Positions 8,224-15,112 of a DNA stretch of 17,630 nt are shown here, one piece after another. Within the stretch, counting starts at the first letter, position 1, and each line of letters begins with the position of its first letter. Position numbers and translations under genes: made by a program. The notes below the pieces were generated by a model. The model searched no databases. It saw only the letters and a program-made list of their open reading frames with translations, and had not been told where the DNA came from. Source of the DNA: an uncultured Shinella sp. (GTDB taxonomy: Bacteria > Pseudomonadota > Alphaproteobacteria > Rhizobiales > Rhizobiaceae); assembly GCF_946479415.1 (NCBI RefSeq), contig NZ_CAMLFY010000099.1, forward strand, positions 1-17,630, in the 5' to 3' direction.

Positions 8224-8491
8224 GGACTCGGCACTCCCTATGACGAGTGAGGGTTACCGGCCAACATTTAATGAATGATTTCGGGAAATTACCCAATAAC
8301 GAGGGTATCCGGAGGCATCATTGCACGCCTGTTCAACCGAAAGAAGAGACACTCAACCAAATATTGCAGGAAGACGCACTTTATCGTTACAGACTCAACT
8401 TATCATAGGCATTACGCGAAACTTCCTGACTCGGAAGCGACATAGTATTGCGTGAGCTAATCCTAAAAAAATCTCACGTGTGCAATCGCTG

Positions 8492-8528
8492 TTTGCAAGT
8501 GCGTGGTTAACAGCCTGCGCATTGCAAA
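8492..8528. repeat. Imperfect inverted repeat with TTTGCAA arms
   Basis: TTTGCAAGTGCG (8492-8503) faces TGCGCATTGCAAA (8516-8528) around a centre containing GTTAAC. It could be an operator or a hairpin; no regulator is assigned. Confidence 0.4.
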
Positions 8529-8619
8529 TCGCAAATTCTTGTCAGTTTCGGCTATCGAGCCTAGACTCCATACCGCCCGTTTTCTGCATTTTCGTCGTCA
8601 TTTTGCCCGAAAGGGGGAA

Positions 8620-8648
8620 TTGACTGAAGCAAGATTTGATATCAAATC
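8620..8648 (+). promoter_or_regulatory. Candidate promoter/operator of the PuuD-like gene with a 16-bp palindrome
   Basis: A TTGACT hexamer (8620-8625) is followed by the perfect palindrome GATTTGATATCAAATC (8633-8648), which covers where a -10 would lie. Binding of a dimeric regulator there would block the promoter. It ends 31 bases before the ATG at 8680. The -10 itself is not clear. Confidence 0.45.
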
Positions 8649-8679
8649 CTGTTTTGGTATTTCTTTTTTGGAGCCCATC

Positions 8680-9459
8680 ATGTCAAAACCCGTCGTCGCC
8701 ATCCCCGCCGATATCAGGGAGATCGAAGGCAACGTCTGGCAGGCCACCCCCAACCAGTATGTCCGCGCCGCCGTGAAGGGCGCCGACGTCACCGTCTTTC
8801 TCGTGCCGGCGCTCGAAACCGACAACGATTTCGACGGCATCCTTGACCGGGTGGACGGGCTCCTCGTCAGCGGCTCGCGTACCAATGTACACCCCTCGCT
8901 CTACGGCAAGCAAGCGACCGACGCCGAAGGCCCCTATGACCCGGCACGCGACGCGACCAGCCTGCCGCTCATCCAGCGGGCGTTGGAGCGCGGCATTCCG
9001 CTGCTTGCCATCTGCCGCGGCATTCAGGAACTGAACGTCGTGCTCGGCGGCACGCTCGCCAACGAAATCCAGGACCAGCCGGGCATGTGGGATCACCGCA
9101 AGCCCGACACCCCGGTTCTCGACGTCGCCTATGGTATTCGCCAGACGGTGACGATCAAGGAAGGCAGCTGCCTGGCCGGCATCGTCGGCGCGGGCGACGT
9201 GCAGGTGAACTCGCTGCACCGTCAGGCTATCTCGGAACGCGCGCCGCGCCTTGCCGTGGAAGCCGTGGCCGAGGACGGCACGATCGAGGCCGTCTCCGTC
9301 ATCGGCGCAAAGGCCTTCGCGGTCGGCGTGCAGTGGCATCCGGAATATTGGGTCGGCTCCGACCAGCCGTCGAACGCGCTTTTCGCCGCCTTCGGCAAGG
9401 CCGTCCGCGATTATGCCGCCGCCAAGCAGGGCCAATTGCACCAGACCGCCGCGGAATAA
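8680..9459 (+). CDS. Gamma-glutamyl-gamma-aminobutyrate hydrolase family protein (peptidase C26)
   Basis: The 259-residue protein is a class-I glutamine-amidotransferase-type hydrolase of the PuuD/C26 family; relatives split gamma-glutamyl amides such as gamma-glutamyl-GABA in putrescine breakdown. The front reads VVAIPADIREIEGN, followed by GLLVSGSRTNVHPSLYG (oxyanion region). The nucleophile is Cys112 in LLAICRGIQELNVVLGGTL, and the other catalytic residues are His220 and Glu222 in VQWHPEYW. ATG 8680 has TTGGAG about 6 bases upstream; the frame extends to 8503 but without a site or family similarity. It is cytoplasmic and appears monocistronic; 4 bases separate it from the convergent gene at 9464. 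No putrescine pathway genes (puuA/B/C) are in the window, so the substrate is not fixed. Confidence 0.9.
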   Translation: MSKPVVAIPADIREIEGNVWQATPNQYVRAAVKGADVTVFLVPALETDNDFDGILDRVDGLLVSGSRTNVHPSLYGKQATDAEGPYDPARDATSLPLIQRALERGIPLLAICRGIQELNVVLGGTLANEIQDQPGMWDHRKPDTPVLDVAYGIRQTVTIKEGSCLAGIVGAGDVQVNSLHRQAISERAPRLAVEAVAEDGTIEAVSVIGAKAFAVGVQWHPEYWVGSDQPSNALFAAFGKAVRDYAAAKQGQLHQTAAE

Positions 9460-9463
9460 ACGG

Positions 9464-9868
9464 TCAATCGGCGGAAATCATCGTGACCAGGGCGTCGGCG
9501 GGTTCCACCGTCTCATAGGCGCCGTCGCCGTCGACGACGGTCAGGATCGGCTCGCCGCGCGCATCGGCGACGACCACCGTGCCGTCGCCATTGTTGATCC
9601 AGGTCCGCGCCGCCGAGAGACCCGGCCAGACCGCATCGCAATCCGCACCGGCGGTGAAGCGTTCGCTGCGGCTTGAAATGCGTGTGCCGCGTTCGGCAAG
9701 GCATGCGGTGTTCGCCGTGACATTGGAGATCGTATAGGCGTGATCGGTCGCGCTGGCAGGGATCGAATTCGAGACGACCGGATCGACACCGGGCGTCCGG
9801 TGATTGGCCACGCTCCAGAGACCGAACGAGGCCACACCGACTGCGGCGACCATCATCAGTGTCTTCAT
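9464..9868 (-). CDS. Exported small protein, AprI/Inh (Omp19-like) inhibitor-type domain
   Basis: This 134-residue protein has an N-terminal hydrophobic signal (MKTLMMVAAVGVASFGLWSVA), consistent with export or a membrane anchor. The C-terminal part has the layout of the AprI/Inh protease-inhibitor family: Cys56 and Cys77 spaced for a disulfide, Trp81 and Trp90, then GTVVVADARGEPILTV and a GAY motif. Known members (Inh, Brucella Omp19) are periplasmic or outer-membrane beta-barrel-like inhibitors of proteases. Support is by pattern only and no protease gene is nearby. ATG 9868 has AAGGAG 6 bases upstream. It lies 60 bases after the dehydrogenase stop, in the same direction, so it could be the last gene of that operon or have its own promoter. 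Confidence 0.55.
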   Translation of the reverse strand: MKTLMMVAAVGVASFGLWSVANHRTPGVDPVVSNSIPASATDHAYTISNVTANTACLAERGTRISSRSERFTAGADCDAVWPGLSAARTWINNGDGTVVVADARGEPILTVVDGDGAYETVEPADALVTMISAD

Positions 9869-9928
9869 GGCATTCTCCTTCGCAACGACTCGTCGGAAGG
9901 ATGATGCGCCGCCAAACTTGCCGAAGGG

Positions 9929-10918
9929 TTAACGAAGGCTTTCCATCTCTGCCCCGGTTTTTCGCGTAAAGGGCGTTTCCGGCACCGGCGTCAGCGCTGC
10001 CCCCGTGTCGAACCAGGCATGCAGATTGTCGGCGACCAGATCGGCCATCGCATCGCGTGTCGCAACGGAGGCCGAGGCGACATGCGGCAGAAGCGTGACA
10101 TTCGGCAAGGCCAGCAGCGCCTCCGGCACATGGGGTTCGTCATAGAAGACATCGAGGCCTGCCGCGGCGATGACGCCGTTCTCGAGCGCCTGCGCAAGCG
10201 CCTCCTCATCGACGGTCCAGCCGCGTCCGACATTGACCAGCACACCGTTCGGCCCGAGCGCCCGCAGCACCGCCGCGTCGATGGTGCGATGGGTCTCGGC
10301 CGTCTTCGGCACGATGGCGATCAGCGTGTCCACTGCCTGCGCCATCTCGATCAGCGAGGGATAGTAGGTATAGGGCACATCCGTCCGCGGGCGCCGCGTA
10401 TGATAGGCAATCCCGACACCGAAACCCTTGAGACGCTCGGCAATGGCAAGGCCGATGCGGCCGAGCCCGTAGATGCCGACCGTGCGGCCGCGCAGGGTGA
10501 GCGGCGTCAGCGGAAAGGCGCCCTCACGCTTCCAGCGCCCCTCGCGCAGCCACGTTTCGGCTTTCGGGAACTGGCGCAGGGTGTTGAGCAGCAGCCCGAT
10601 CGTGGTGTCGGCCACCTCGTCGTTCAGCACATCCGGCGTGTTGGTGACGGCAATACCGCGGGAAGCGGCGGCGGAGACATCCACGCCGTCATAACCGACA
10701 CCGAAACTCGCGATGATCTCCAGGGCCGGCAGATGCTCGATCAAAGCCGCATTGAAACCGCCCGACACGGCGACGCCGGAAATAGCCGCAGCCTCCGAGC
10801 GGGCAAGCAGTGCGGGATCGGCCCGCTCGATCCGCACGATATCGAACCGATCCTTCAGCCGCTCCAGCACCCGTTCACGGATACTTCCGGGCACGAGAAT
10901 ACGTGTCTTGGACGACAT
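9929..10918 (-). CDS. D-2-hydroxyacid dehydrogenase (hydroxypyruvate/glyoxylate reductase type)
   Basis: The 329-residue protein belongs to the D-isomer-specific 2-hydroxyacid dehydrogenases, which interconvert 2-oxoacids and D-2-hydroxyacids with NAD(P)H. It has FGVGYDGVDV, NTPDVLNDEVADTTIGLLL, the Rossmann motif GLGRIG (151-156), and catalytic Arg232 (in VGRGWTVDE), Glu261 and His279 (LPHVASAS). The basic residues after the second strand (HTRRPR, 173-178) suggest NADPH preference, as in glyoxylate/hydroxypyruvate reductases; the exact substrate is inferred. ATG 10918 has GAGG 6 bases upstream; a longer frame to 11098 runs into the upstream lacI gene and is not family-like. It follows the LacI gene by 26 bases in what looks like one operon. 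Confidence 0.9.
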   Translation of the reverse strand: MSSKTRILVPGSIRERVLERLKDRFDIVRIERADPALLARSEAAAISGVAVSGGFNAALIEHLPALEIIASFGVGYDGVDVSAAASRGIAVTNTPDVLNDEVADTTIGLLLNTLRQFPKAETWLREGRWKREGAFPLTPLTLRGRTVGIYGLGRIGLAIAERLKGFGVGIAYHTRRPRTDVPYTYYPSLIEMAQAVDTLIAIVPKTAETHRTIDAAVLRALGPNGVLVNVGRGWTVDEEALAQALENGVIAAAGLDVFYDEPHVPEALLALPNVTLLPHVASASVATRDAMADLVADNLHAWFDTGAALTPVPETPFTRKTGAEMESLR

Positions 10919-10944
10919 GGGAAACCTCGTCTGCTCTAGTGACC

Positions 10945-11973
10945 TCAGCCTTCGGGATGCGGCTTCAGCGGTCCGGTGGATTGCCGGATGCGCATTTCCG
11001 GCTTGATGAGATGGATGCCGTCGGGCTCGTGGCTGCCCTTGAGCTTGTCGAGCAGCGCGCGGGCGGCATTGCGGCCGACTTCCGACTGGCCATTCCACAC
11101 GGTGGTGAGGGCCGGCGTCGCGATCGCCGCCTCCTCCAGGTCGTCATAGCCGGTGACGGAGACATCGCGGCCGGGCACGAGGCCGGCGCGCGCAATACCA
11201 TTCATCAGGCCGATAGCGACGAGGTCGTTCCAGCAGACGGCCGCCGTCGGCTTCTGCGGCAAGGAGAGGAAATGCACCGCCGCCTCGAAGCCGCCCTGCT
11301 TGGTGCGCGGGCCGGGAATACGCAGGCTCGGATCGACCTCGATATTGGCCTTGCGCAGCGCATTGACATAGCCCTGGTAGCGATCGCGGCCGGTCGAGGT
11401 CTGGTCCGTGCCGCCCACCATGGCGATGGTGCGGTGGCCAAGCCCGATCAGGTGGTTTGTCGCCAGCGAAATGCCGTAGCTGTCGTCGCCGCGGAAGATC
11501 GGCACGTCGAGTCCATCGATGGAGCGAGCGATCAGGATCGCCGGCATGCCATTGTCCTCGGCAAGCTGGATATCCTCCGGCGGCGTGCCGATCGCCGGCG
11601 ACATGATGACGCCGTCGCCGCCGAGCTGCAAAAGCGTCTCGATGAAATTGCGCTGCTTTTCGACGGAATCGTAGTGATTGGACAGGATGAAGGTCTGCCG
11701 GTCGCGATCGAGCTCGCTTTCGATCGACTTCAGGATTTCCGCATAGAACGGGTTCATGATGTCGTGCACGACGACACCGATGATGCCAGAGCGGGAGGTG
11801 CGCAGGCTGGCGGCGCGACGGTTGTAAATATAGCCGAGCGCCCGCGCCTGCTCCTTGATCCGGTCGCGCGTCGCGGCAGCGACGAGCGGGCTGTCTCTCA
11901 GCGCAAGCGATACCGTCGCGGTGGAAACGCCGAGCGTCTCCGCGATGGTGGAAAGCTTGATTTTCTGTGCCAC
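10945..11973 (-). CDS. LacI-family transcriptional regulator
   Basis: The 342-residue protein has the LacI helix-turn-helix at residues ~6-26 (LSTIAETLGVSTATVSLAL), the hinge region GYIYNRRAASLRT, and a periplasmic-binding-protein-like ligand domain (GIIGVVVHDIMNPFYAEILKSIE through GYDDLEEAAIATPALTTVWNGQSEVGR). Members bind operators as dimers or tetramers and are released by a small ligand, often a sugar or sugar acid. The start is GTG at 11973, where GGGAGG sits 4 to 5 bases upstream; no closer ATG exists. It lies between the MarR gene and the dehydrogenase gene. Tandem operator-like repeats just upstream (11998-12026) suggest autoregulation. The ligand is unknown; the dehydrogenase neighbour hints at a hydroxyacid or sugar acid. 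Confidence 0.93.
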   Translation of the reverse strand: MAQKIKLSTIAETLGVSTATVSLALRDSPLVAAATRDRIKEQARALGYIYNRRAASLRTSRSGIIGVVVHDIMNPFYAEILKSIESELDRDRQTFILSNHYDSVEKQRNFIETLLQLGGDGVIMSPAIGTPPEDIQLAEDNGMPAILIARSIDGLDVPIFRGDDSYGISLATNHLIGLGHRTIAMVGGTDQTSTGRDRYQGYVNALRKANIEVDPSLRIPGPRTKQGGFEAAVHFLSLPQKPTAAVCWNDLVAIGLMNGIARAGLVPGRDVSVTGYDDLEEAAIATPALTTVWNGQSEVGRNAARALLDKLKGSHEPDGIHLIKPEMRIRQSTGPLKPHPEG

Positions 11974-11997
11974 GCACCCTCCCGCAGCAACGCACCC

Positions 11998-12026
11998 TTT
12001 AAAACAGTTTATTTAAACAGTTTAAA
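11998..12026. promoter_or_regulatory. Tandem operator-like repeats before lacI
   Basis: The palindrome TTTAAACAGTTTAAA (12012-12026) is preceded by a near copy TTTAAAACAGTTTA (11998-12011), giving a 14-base period. The right copy overlaps the MarR stop codon, and the left ends 25 bases before the lacI GTG. This is a good candidate binding site for the LacI product, possibly autoregulatory. Confidence 0.55.
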
Positions 12027-12567
12027 TGTCGTCGGCAACAGGCTTTGCGCCATTCTCCGCCGCTTCGGGCGCAGACACATGCAGATTCTCATCCATGGCG
12101 CGCAAGAGCTTGAGGAGATGGCGCACGTCCTTTTCGCTCAGGCCTTCAGCCGCCTGCCGCTCGCTGAGCCGCCCGGCTTCGGAAATGCGATCGACGGAGG
12201 ACCGGCCCGCTTCGGTCAGATGCACCATGGTCAGGCGCCCATCCGTCTCGTCCGGCCGGCGCTCGACGAAGCCCTGCGCCTCCAGCCGCCCGATGGTGCG
12301 CGTCATGGTCGGCGCCTTGACGCCGAGGCGGGTGGCGAGTGCGCCCGCCGTCAACCCGCCCTCTTCCGAAAGCGTCAGGATCACGCCGTCCTGCCCGGCA
12401 TAAAGGCCGGTGGCGAGAAGATTGCGCGAGAGCACGGTGCGCATGGACCGGGCAGCATTGACGACGGCAGCGGCAAGCCCCGCACCGGACACATCCTCGT
12501 GCGATTTCTTCTTCTTGCCCTTTTTGGCGTCCTTACTGTCCTTGCCGTCCTTGTGCTTCTTGCCCAT
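12022..12567 (-). CDS. MarR-family regulator with lysine-rich N-terminal tail
   Basis: The 181-residue protein has a MarR winged helix-turn-helix at about residues 65-120 (LTAGALATRLGVKAPTMTRTIGRLEAQGFVERR), followed by the wing motif DETDGRLTMVHLT and a C-terminal dimerisation helix region. MarR proteins bind palindromes and often respond to aromatic compounds or oxidants. The first 21 residues contain 11 lysines, an unusual basic tail before the domain that could add non-specific DNA contacts. ATG 12567 has GGAGG 6 bases upstream. It is the first gene of the minus-strand operon, 48 bases ahead of lacI, and divergent from the creatininase gene with a 92-base gap, so it may regulate both. The ligand is unknown. 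Confidence 0.88.
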   Translation of the reverse strand: MGKKHKDGKDSKDAKKGKKKKSHEDVSGAGLAAAVVNAARSMRTVLSRNLLATGLYAGQDGVILTLSEEGGLTAGALATRLGVKAPTMTRTIGRLEAQGFVERRPDETDGRLTMVHLTEAGRSSVDRISEAGRLSERQAAEGLSEKDVRHLLKLLRAMDENLHVSAPEAAENGAKPVADDI

Positions 12568-12597
12568 CCATCGCCTCCTGCACCGCCCGTCGACACC

Positions 12598-12625
12598 TTG
12601 CATCGCGAGCCCGGCTCTGTATGAC
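12598..12625 (+). promoter_or_regulatory. Candidate promoter of the creatininase-family gene
   Basis: TTGCAT (12598-12603), 16-base spacer, TATGAC (12620-12625). An initiation near 12632 would leave the GGGAGG and ATG 12660 intact but would remove the ATG at 12621 from the transcript, supporting the later start. Confidence 0.35.
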
Positions 12626-12659
12626 AGAGGAAGAAGGCCGGCGGCAAGGGAGGATCGGT

Positions 12660-13463
12660 ATGGCGCATATCCGGGCACGTCCCAGGAGACGGTGGACCGA
12701 AAACGACCCGATGCTGCCCCCGGCAGACCGCGCGGACTGGATCGCCGTGTTGCCGCTCGGCGCCCATGAGGGTCACGGCCCGCATCTGCCGCTCGAAACC
12801 GACACGCTGATCGCCGAAGGCATCGCGGAACGGCTGGCCGCCGTGCTGCCGGAACATTTGCCCGTCACCTTCCTGCCCGTCGAGCCCGTCGGTTACTCGC
12901 CCGAACATCTCGACGTGCCCGGCACGCGTTCCCTCCCCTATGGCGAGGCGATCGAGCGCTGGCTGCGCATCGCCGAGGATTTCAACCGCTTCGGCATCCG
13001 CAAGCTGGTGCTGCTCAATGCGCATGGCGGCAATTCGCCCCTGATGACCATCGTTGCGACGGAAGCGCGCGTGCAGTTCGGCATGCTCGTCGTCGCCACG
13101 GCCTGGACCCGCTTCGGCCAGCCCGAGGGCTGGATCTCCCCGGAGGACAAGGCGATCGACATCCATGGGGGCGATATCGAGACCTCCGTCATGCTCGCCC
13201 TTCATCCGGATCGGGTGGATATGGCCAAGGCCGAACGCTTCGGCTCGCGCCAGGCGGAGTTCGCCGCCCGCTTCGCGCATCTACGCGCCTATGGCCCGCA
13301 CGCCTTCGGCTGGAAAATGTCCGACCTCAATCCGAAGGGTGTGGCAGGTGACGCGAGTGCCGCCACTGCCGAAAAGGGCGAGCAGCTGATTGCGCACGCG
13401 CTGCGCGGCCTCGTCGGGCTGCTGGAAGATGTCGCGGCCTTCGACGCAAAGACGCTTTTATAG
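12660..13463 (+). CDS. Creatininase-family amidohydrolase
   Basis: The 267-residue protein has the metal-binding pattern of the creatininase family: LGAHEGHGPHLPLETDT with Glu37, His39 and Asp48, then LNAHGGNS (His122 and Asn125), and IHGGDIETS with Glu174. These enzymes are metal-dependent amidohydrolases acting on creatinine and other cyclic or linear amides; other family members are peptidases for cofactor maturation (MftE) or formamide deformylases, so the substrate is open. ATG 12660 has GGGAGG (12648-12653) at good spacing; ATG 12621 is in frame but lies in the likely promoter. The gene is divergent from marR and followed after 90 bases by the CobW-like gene. It may be a target of the neighbouring regulators. 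Confidence 0.88.
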   Translation: MAHIRARPRRRWTENDPMLPPADRADWIAVLPLGAHEGHGPHLPLETDTLIAEGIAERLAAVLPEHLPVTFLPVEPVGYSPEHLDVPGTRSLPYGEAIERWLRIAEDFNRFGIRKLVLLNAHGGNSPLMTIVATEARVQFGMLVVATAWTRFGQPEGWISPEDKAIDIHGGDIETSVMLALHPDRVDMAKAERFGSRQAEFAARFAHLRAYGPHAFGWKMSDLNPKGVAGDASAATAEKGEQLIAHALRGLVGLLEDVAAFDAKTLL

Positions 13464-13476
13464 CCGCATCCGGCAT

Positions 13477-13505
13477 TTGCGCCGGCCCATCCGATCTCCT
13501 ATATC
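13477..13505 (+). promoter_or_regulatory. Candidate promoter of the CobW-like gene
   Basis: TTGCGC (13477-13482), 17-base spacer, TATATC (13500-13505). It places a start about 13512, giving a short leader to ATG 13554. I see no Zur-type palindrome in the gap. Confidence 0.4.
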
Positions 13506-13553
13506 AGACCCAACCGGACGCTTGACGCGTCCCCGTCCTTGTTCGAGGTTCCC

Positions 13554-14684
13554 ATGACCGAAACAGCTCCCGCAAAGCCCATTCCCGTCACCGTGCTCAC
13601 CGGCTATCTCGGCGCCGGCAAGACGACGCTCCTGAACCGCATCCTCACCGGCAACCACGGCAAGAAATATGCCGTCATCGTCAACGAGTTCGGCGAGATC
13701 GGCATCGACAACGACCTGATCGTCGAGTCGGACGAAGAAATCTACGAGATGAACAACGGCTGCATCTGCTGCACCGTGCGCGGCGACCTGATCCGCGTCG
13801 TGGAAGGCCTGATGCGCCGCCCCGGCCGTTTCGATGCCATCATCGTCGAAACGACGGGCCTTGCCGATCCGGTGCCGGTCGCCCAGACCTTCTTCATGGA
13901 CGATGACGTGCGCCAGAAGACCGAGCTCGACGCCGTCGTGGCGCTGGTCGATGCAAAGCACCTGCCGCTGCGCCTGAAGGACAGCCGCGAGGCCGAGGAC
14001 CAGATCGCCTTCGCCGATGTCGTGCTGATCAACAAGACCGACCTCGTCGGCGCCGACGAACTGGCGAAGATCGAAGCGACGGTGCGCGCCATCAACCCGT
14101 CCGCCCGCATCCACCGCACGACCCGCTCGGAAATCGACCTCACCAAGGTGCTCGATCAGGGCGCGTTCAACCTGGAACGGGCGCTGGAAAACGATCCGCA
14201 TTTCCTCGACCACGATCACGAAGACCATGTCTGCGGCCCGGATTGCGGCCACGACCATCATCACCATGGCCACGATCATGATCACCACCACCATGATCAC
14301 GATCATCATCATCACGACCACGATCACCACCATGATCATGACCACCATCACCACGACCACGGCGTCTCGCCGATCCATGACGTGACGGTGCAGTCGATCT
14401 CGCTGCGCGGCGGCGAGATGAACCCGGACCGCTTCTTCCAGTGGATCCAGAAGATCACCCAGACGGAAGGCCCCAACATCCTGCGCCTGAAGGGCATAAT
14501 CGCCTTTGCCGGCGATGAGGAGCGTTATGTCGTGCAGGGCGTTCACATGATCGTCGAAGGCGACCACCAGCGCGCCTGGAAGGACGGCGAGAAGCGCGAA
14601 AGTCGCCTCGTCTTCATCGGCCGCGATCTCGATCGCGAAAAGATCGAACGCAGCTTCAAGGCCTGCGAGGCGCAGAAGAATTAA
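13554..14684 (+). CDS. CobW/COG0523-family GTPase with a long His-rich loop
   Basis: The 376-residue protein is a G3E-family GTPase of the COG0523 metallochaperone group. It has the Walker [10 protein letters not shown] (17-25), the metal-binding CICC motif (Cys70, Cys72, Cys73), ETTGLADP (99-106), the base-recognition motif NKTD (160-163), and a C-terminal CobW domain ending around residue 370. Between the two domains, residues 220-269 form a His/Asp-rich stretch with 29 histidines and two Cys, expected to bind or store a transition metal such as zinc, nickel or cobalt. Known members insert or deliver metal using GTP. ATG 13554 has GAGG 5-6 bases upstream. It heads a run of plus-strand genes. 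The client protein is unknown, and the absence of a Zur box leaves its trigger open. Confidence 0.93.
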   Translation: MTETAPAKPIPVTVLTGYLGAGKTTLLNRILTGNHGKKYAVIVNEFGEIGIDNDLIVESDEEIYEMNNGCICCTVRGDLIRVVEGLMRRPGRFDAIIVETTGLADPVPVAQTFFMDDDVRQKTELDAVVALVDAKHLPLRLKDSREAEDQIAFADVVLINKTDLVGADELAKIEATVRAINPSARIHRTTRSEIDLTKVLDQGAFNLERALENDPHFLDHDHEDHVCGPDCGHDHHHHGHDHDHHHHDHDHHHHDHDHHHDHDHHHHDHGVSPIHDVTVQSISLRGGEMNPDRFFQWIQKITQTEGPNILRLKGIIAFAGDEERYVVQGVHMIVEGDHQRAWKDGEKRESRLVFIGRDLDREKIERSFKACEAQKN

Positions 14685-14701
14685 GCATCGCGGGAGAGAA
14701 T

Positions 14702-15112
14702 GTGGAAACCTGGACTGCAAAAGGCCTCGGTCAAAAGTGGGCTCCACTTTTTGAACTACCCGACCAGAGTCTTTGGCGGGGGGATATCATTCGTCTCCCA
14801 CATCATCCCTCCATCGGCCCGCACGCCGGGCCGGTCGATCTTCTGCTGTTTGAGCTCTGGGGATATGATAGAATTTTGGGTTTGATGATGATCAAGGGAT
14901 ACAAGGCAGGAATGCCTTGGATGTACTTGCCACCTGAGAGCCAAGGTGTTGATCGCCTCTCCCTCGAAACCGCGTGGTTGCGTGAAAACTGGGATAGATG
15001 GTTTTGCTACAGGGATTTTCCTGAAGAGCTGGATGCTCCTATTCCTTTACCGAAAGATGGCGTATTGGTCCGTCGCAACTCCTCACCCGCCCCAAGACTG
15101 AAAGTGTCGTAA
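14702..15112 (+). CDS. Imm45-like immunity protein (orphan)
   Basis: This 136-residue protein fits the pattern I know for Imm45 immunity proteins, which neutralise polymorphic toxins: SLWRGDIIRLP, then a VDLLLFELWGYDRILGLM strand region, GYKAGMPWMYLPPES, and SLETAWLRENWDRW. It is cytoplasmic with no signal peptide. GTG 14702 is preceded by GGGAG (14692-14696). By hand count it is about 53% GC; 41 of the 60 bases at 15121-15180 in the WD40 gene are G or C. It is packed between the CobW-like gene (17 bases after its TAA) and the WD40 gene, overlapping its ATG as TAATG. No toxin or secretion gene is in the window. The base composition and lone position suggest horizontal gain; the family call is by pattern and not by search. 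Confidence 0.6.
   Translation: METWTAKGLGQKWAPLFELPDQSLWRGDIIRLPHHPSIGPHAGPVDLLLFELWGYDRILGLMMIKGYKAGMPWMYLPPESQGVDRLSLETAWLRENWDRWFCYRDFPEELDAPIPLPKDGVLVRRNSSPAPRLKVS

Larger units (their letters stand above)
8224..8679. other. 456-bp AT-richer divergent intergenic region
   Basis: No convincing gene is present; the open frame running in from 8503 is only an N-terminal extension of the gene at 8680 without a ribosome site. The region holds promoters for the divergent GGDEF-EAL (-) and PuuD-like (+) genes. Visible structure: a small hairpin CTTCC/GGAAG at 8422-8437, an imperfect inverted repeat built on TTTGCAA at 8492-8528, several further TTGCA-type words (8321, 8364, 8480) and the perfect palindrome at 8633-8648. 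Confidence 0.6.

Noticed and set aside
8503..8679. Upstream extension of the PuuD-like protein
   Set aside because: No ribosome site and no family similarity; it crosses the palindrome and the likely promoter.
10810..12624. 604-codon open frame opposite the dehydrogenase, lacI and marR genes
   Set aside because: It crosses three well-supported genes and their gaps, has no ribosome site or recognisable domain.
12621..12659. Earlier ATG for the creatininase gene
   Set aside because: It lies on a candidate -10 box and has no ribosome site, whereas ATG 12660 has GGGAGG at good spacing.
14250..14360. The CAC/CAT-rich tract as a microsatellite or CRISPR-like repeat
   Set aside because: Codons vary between CAC, CAT, GAC and GAT and remain in frame, so it is a coding His/Asp loop.
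13458..14747. 429-codon open frame opposite the CobW gene, with a Val/Met-rich stretch
   Set aside because: The Val/Met run is the reverse reading of the His codons; the CobW frame has all its motifs.
14700..14885. 61-codon frame starting at ATG 14700
   Set aside because: It is out of frame with the Imm45-like gene, which starts at GTG 14702 and has better spacing and a recognisable pattern.
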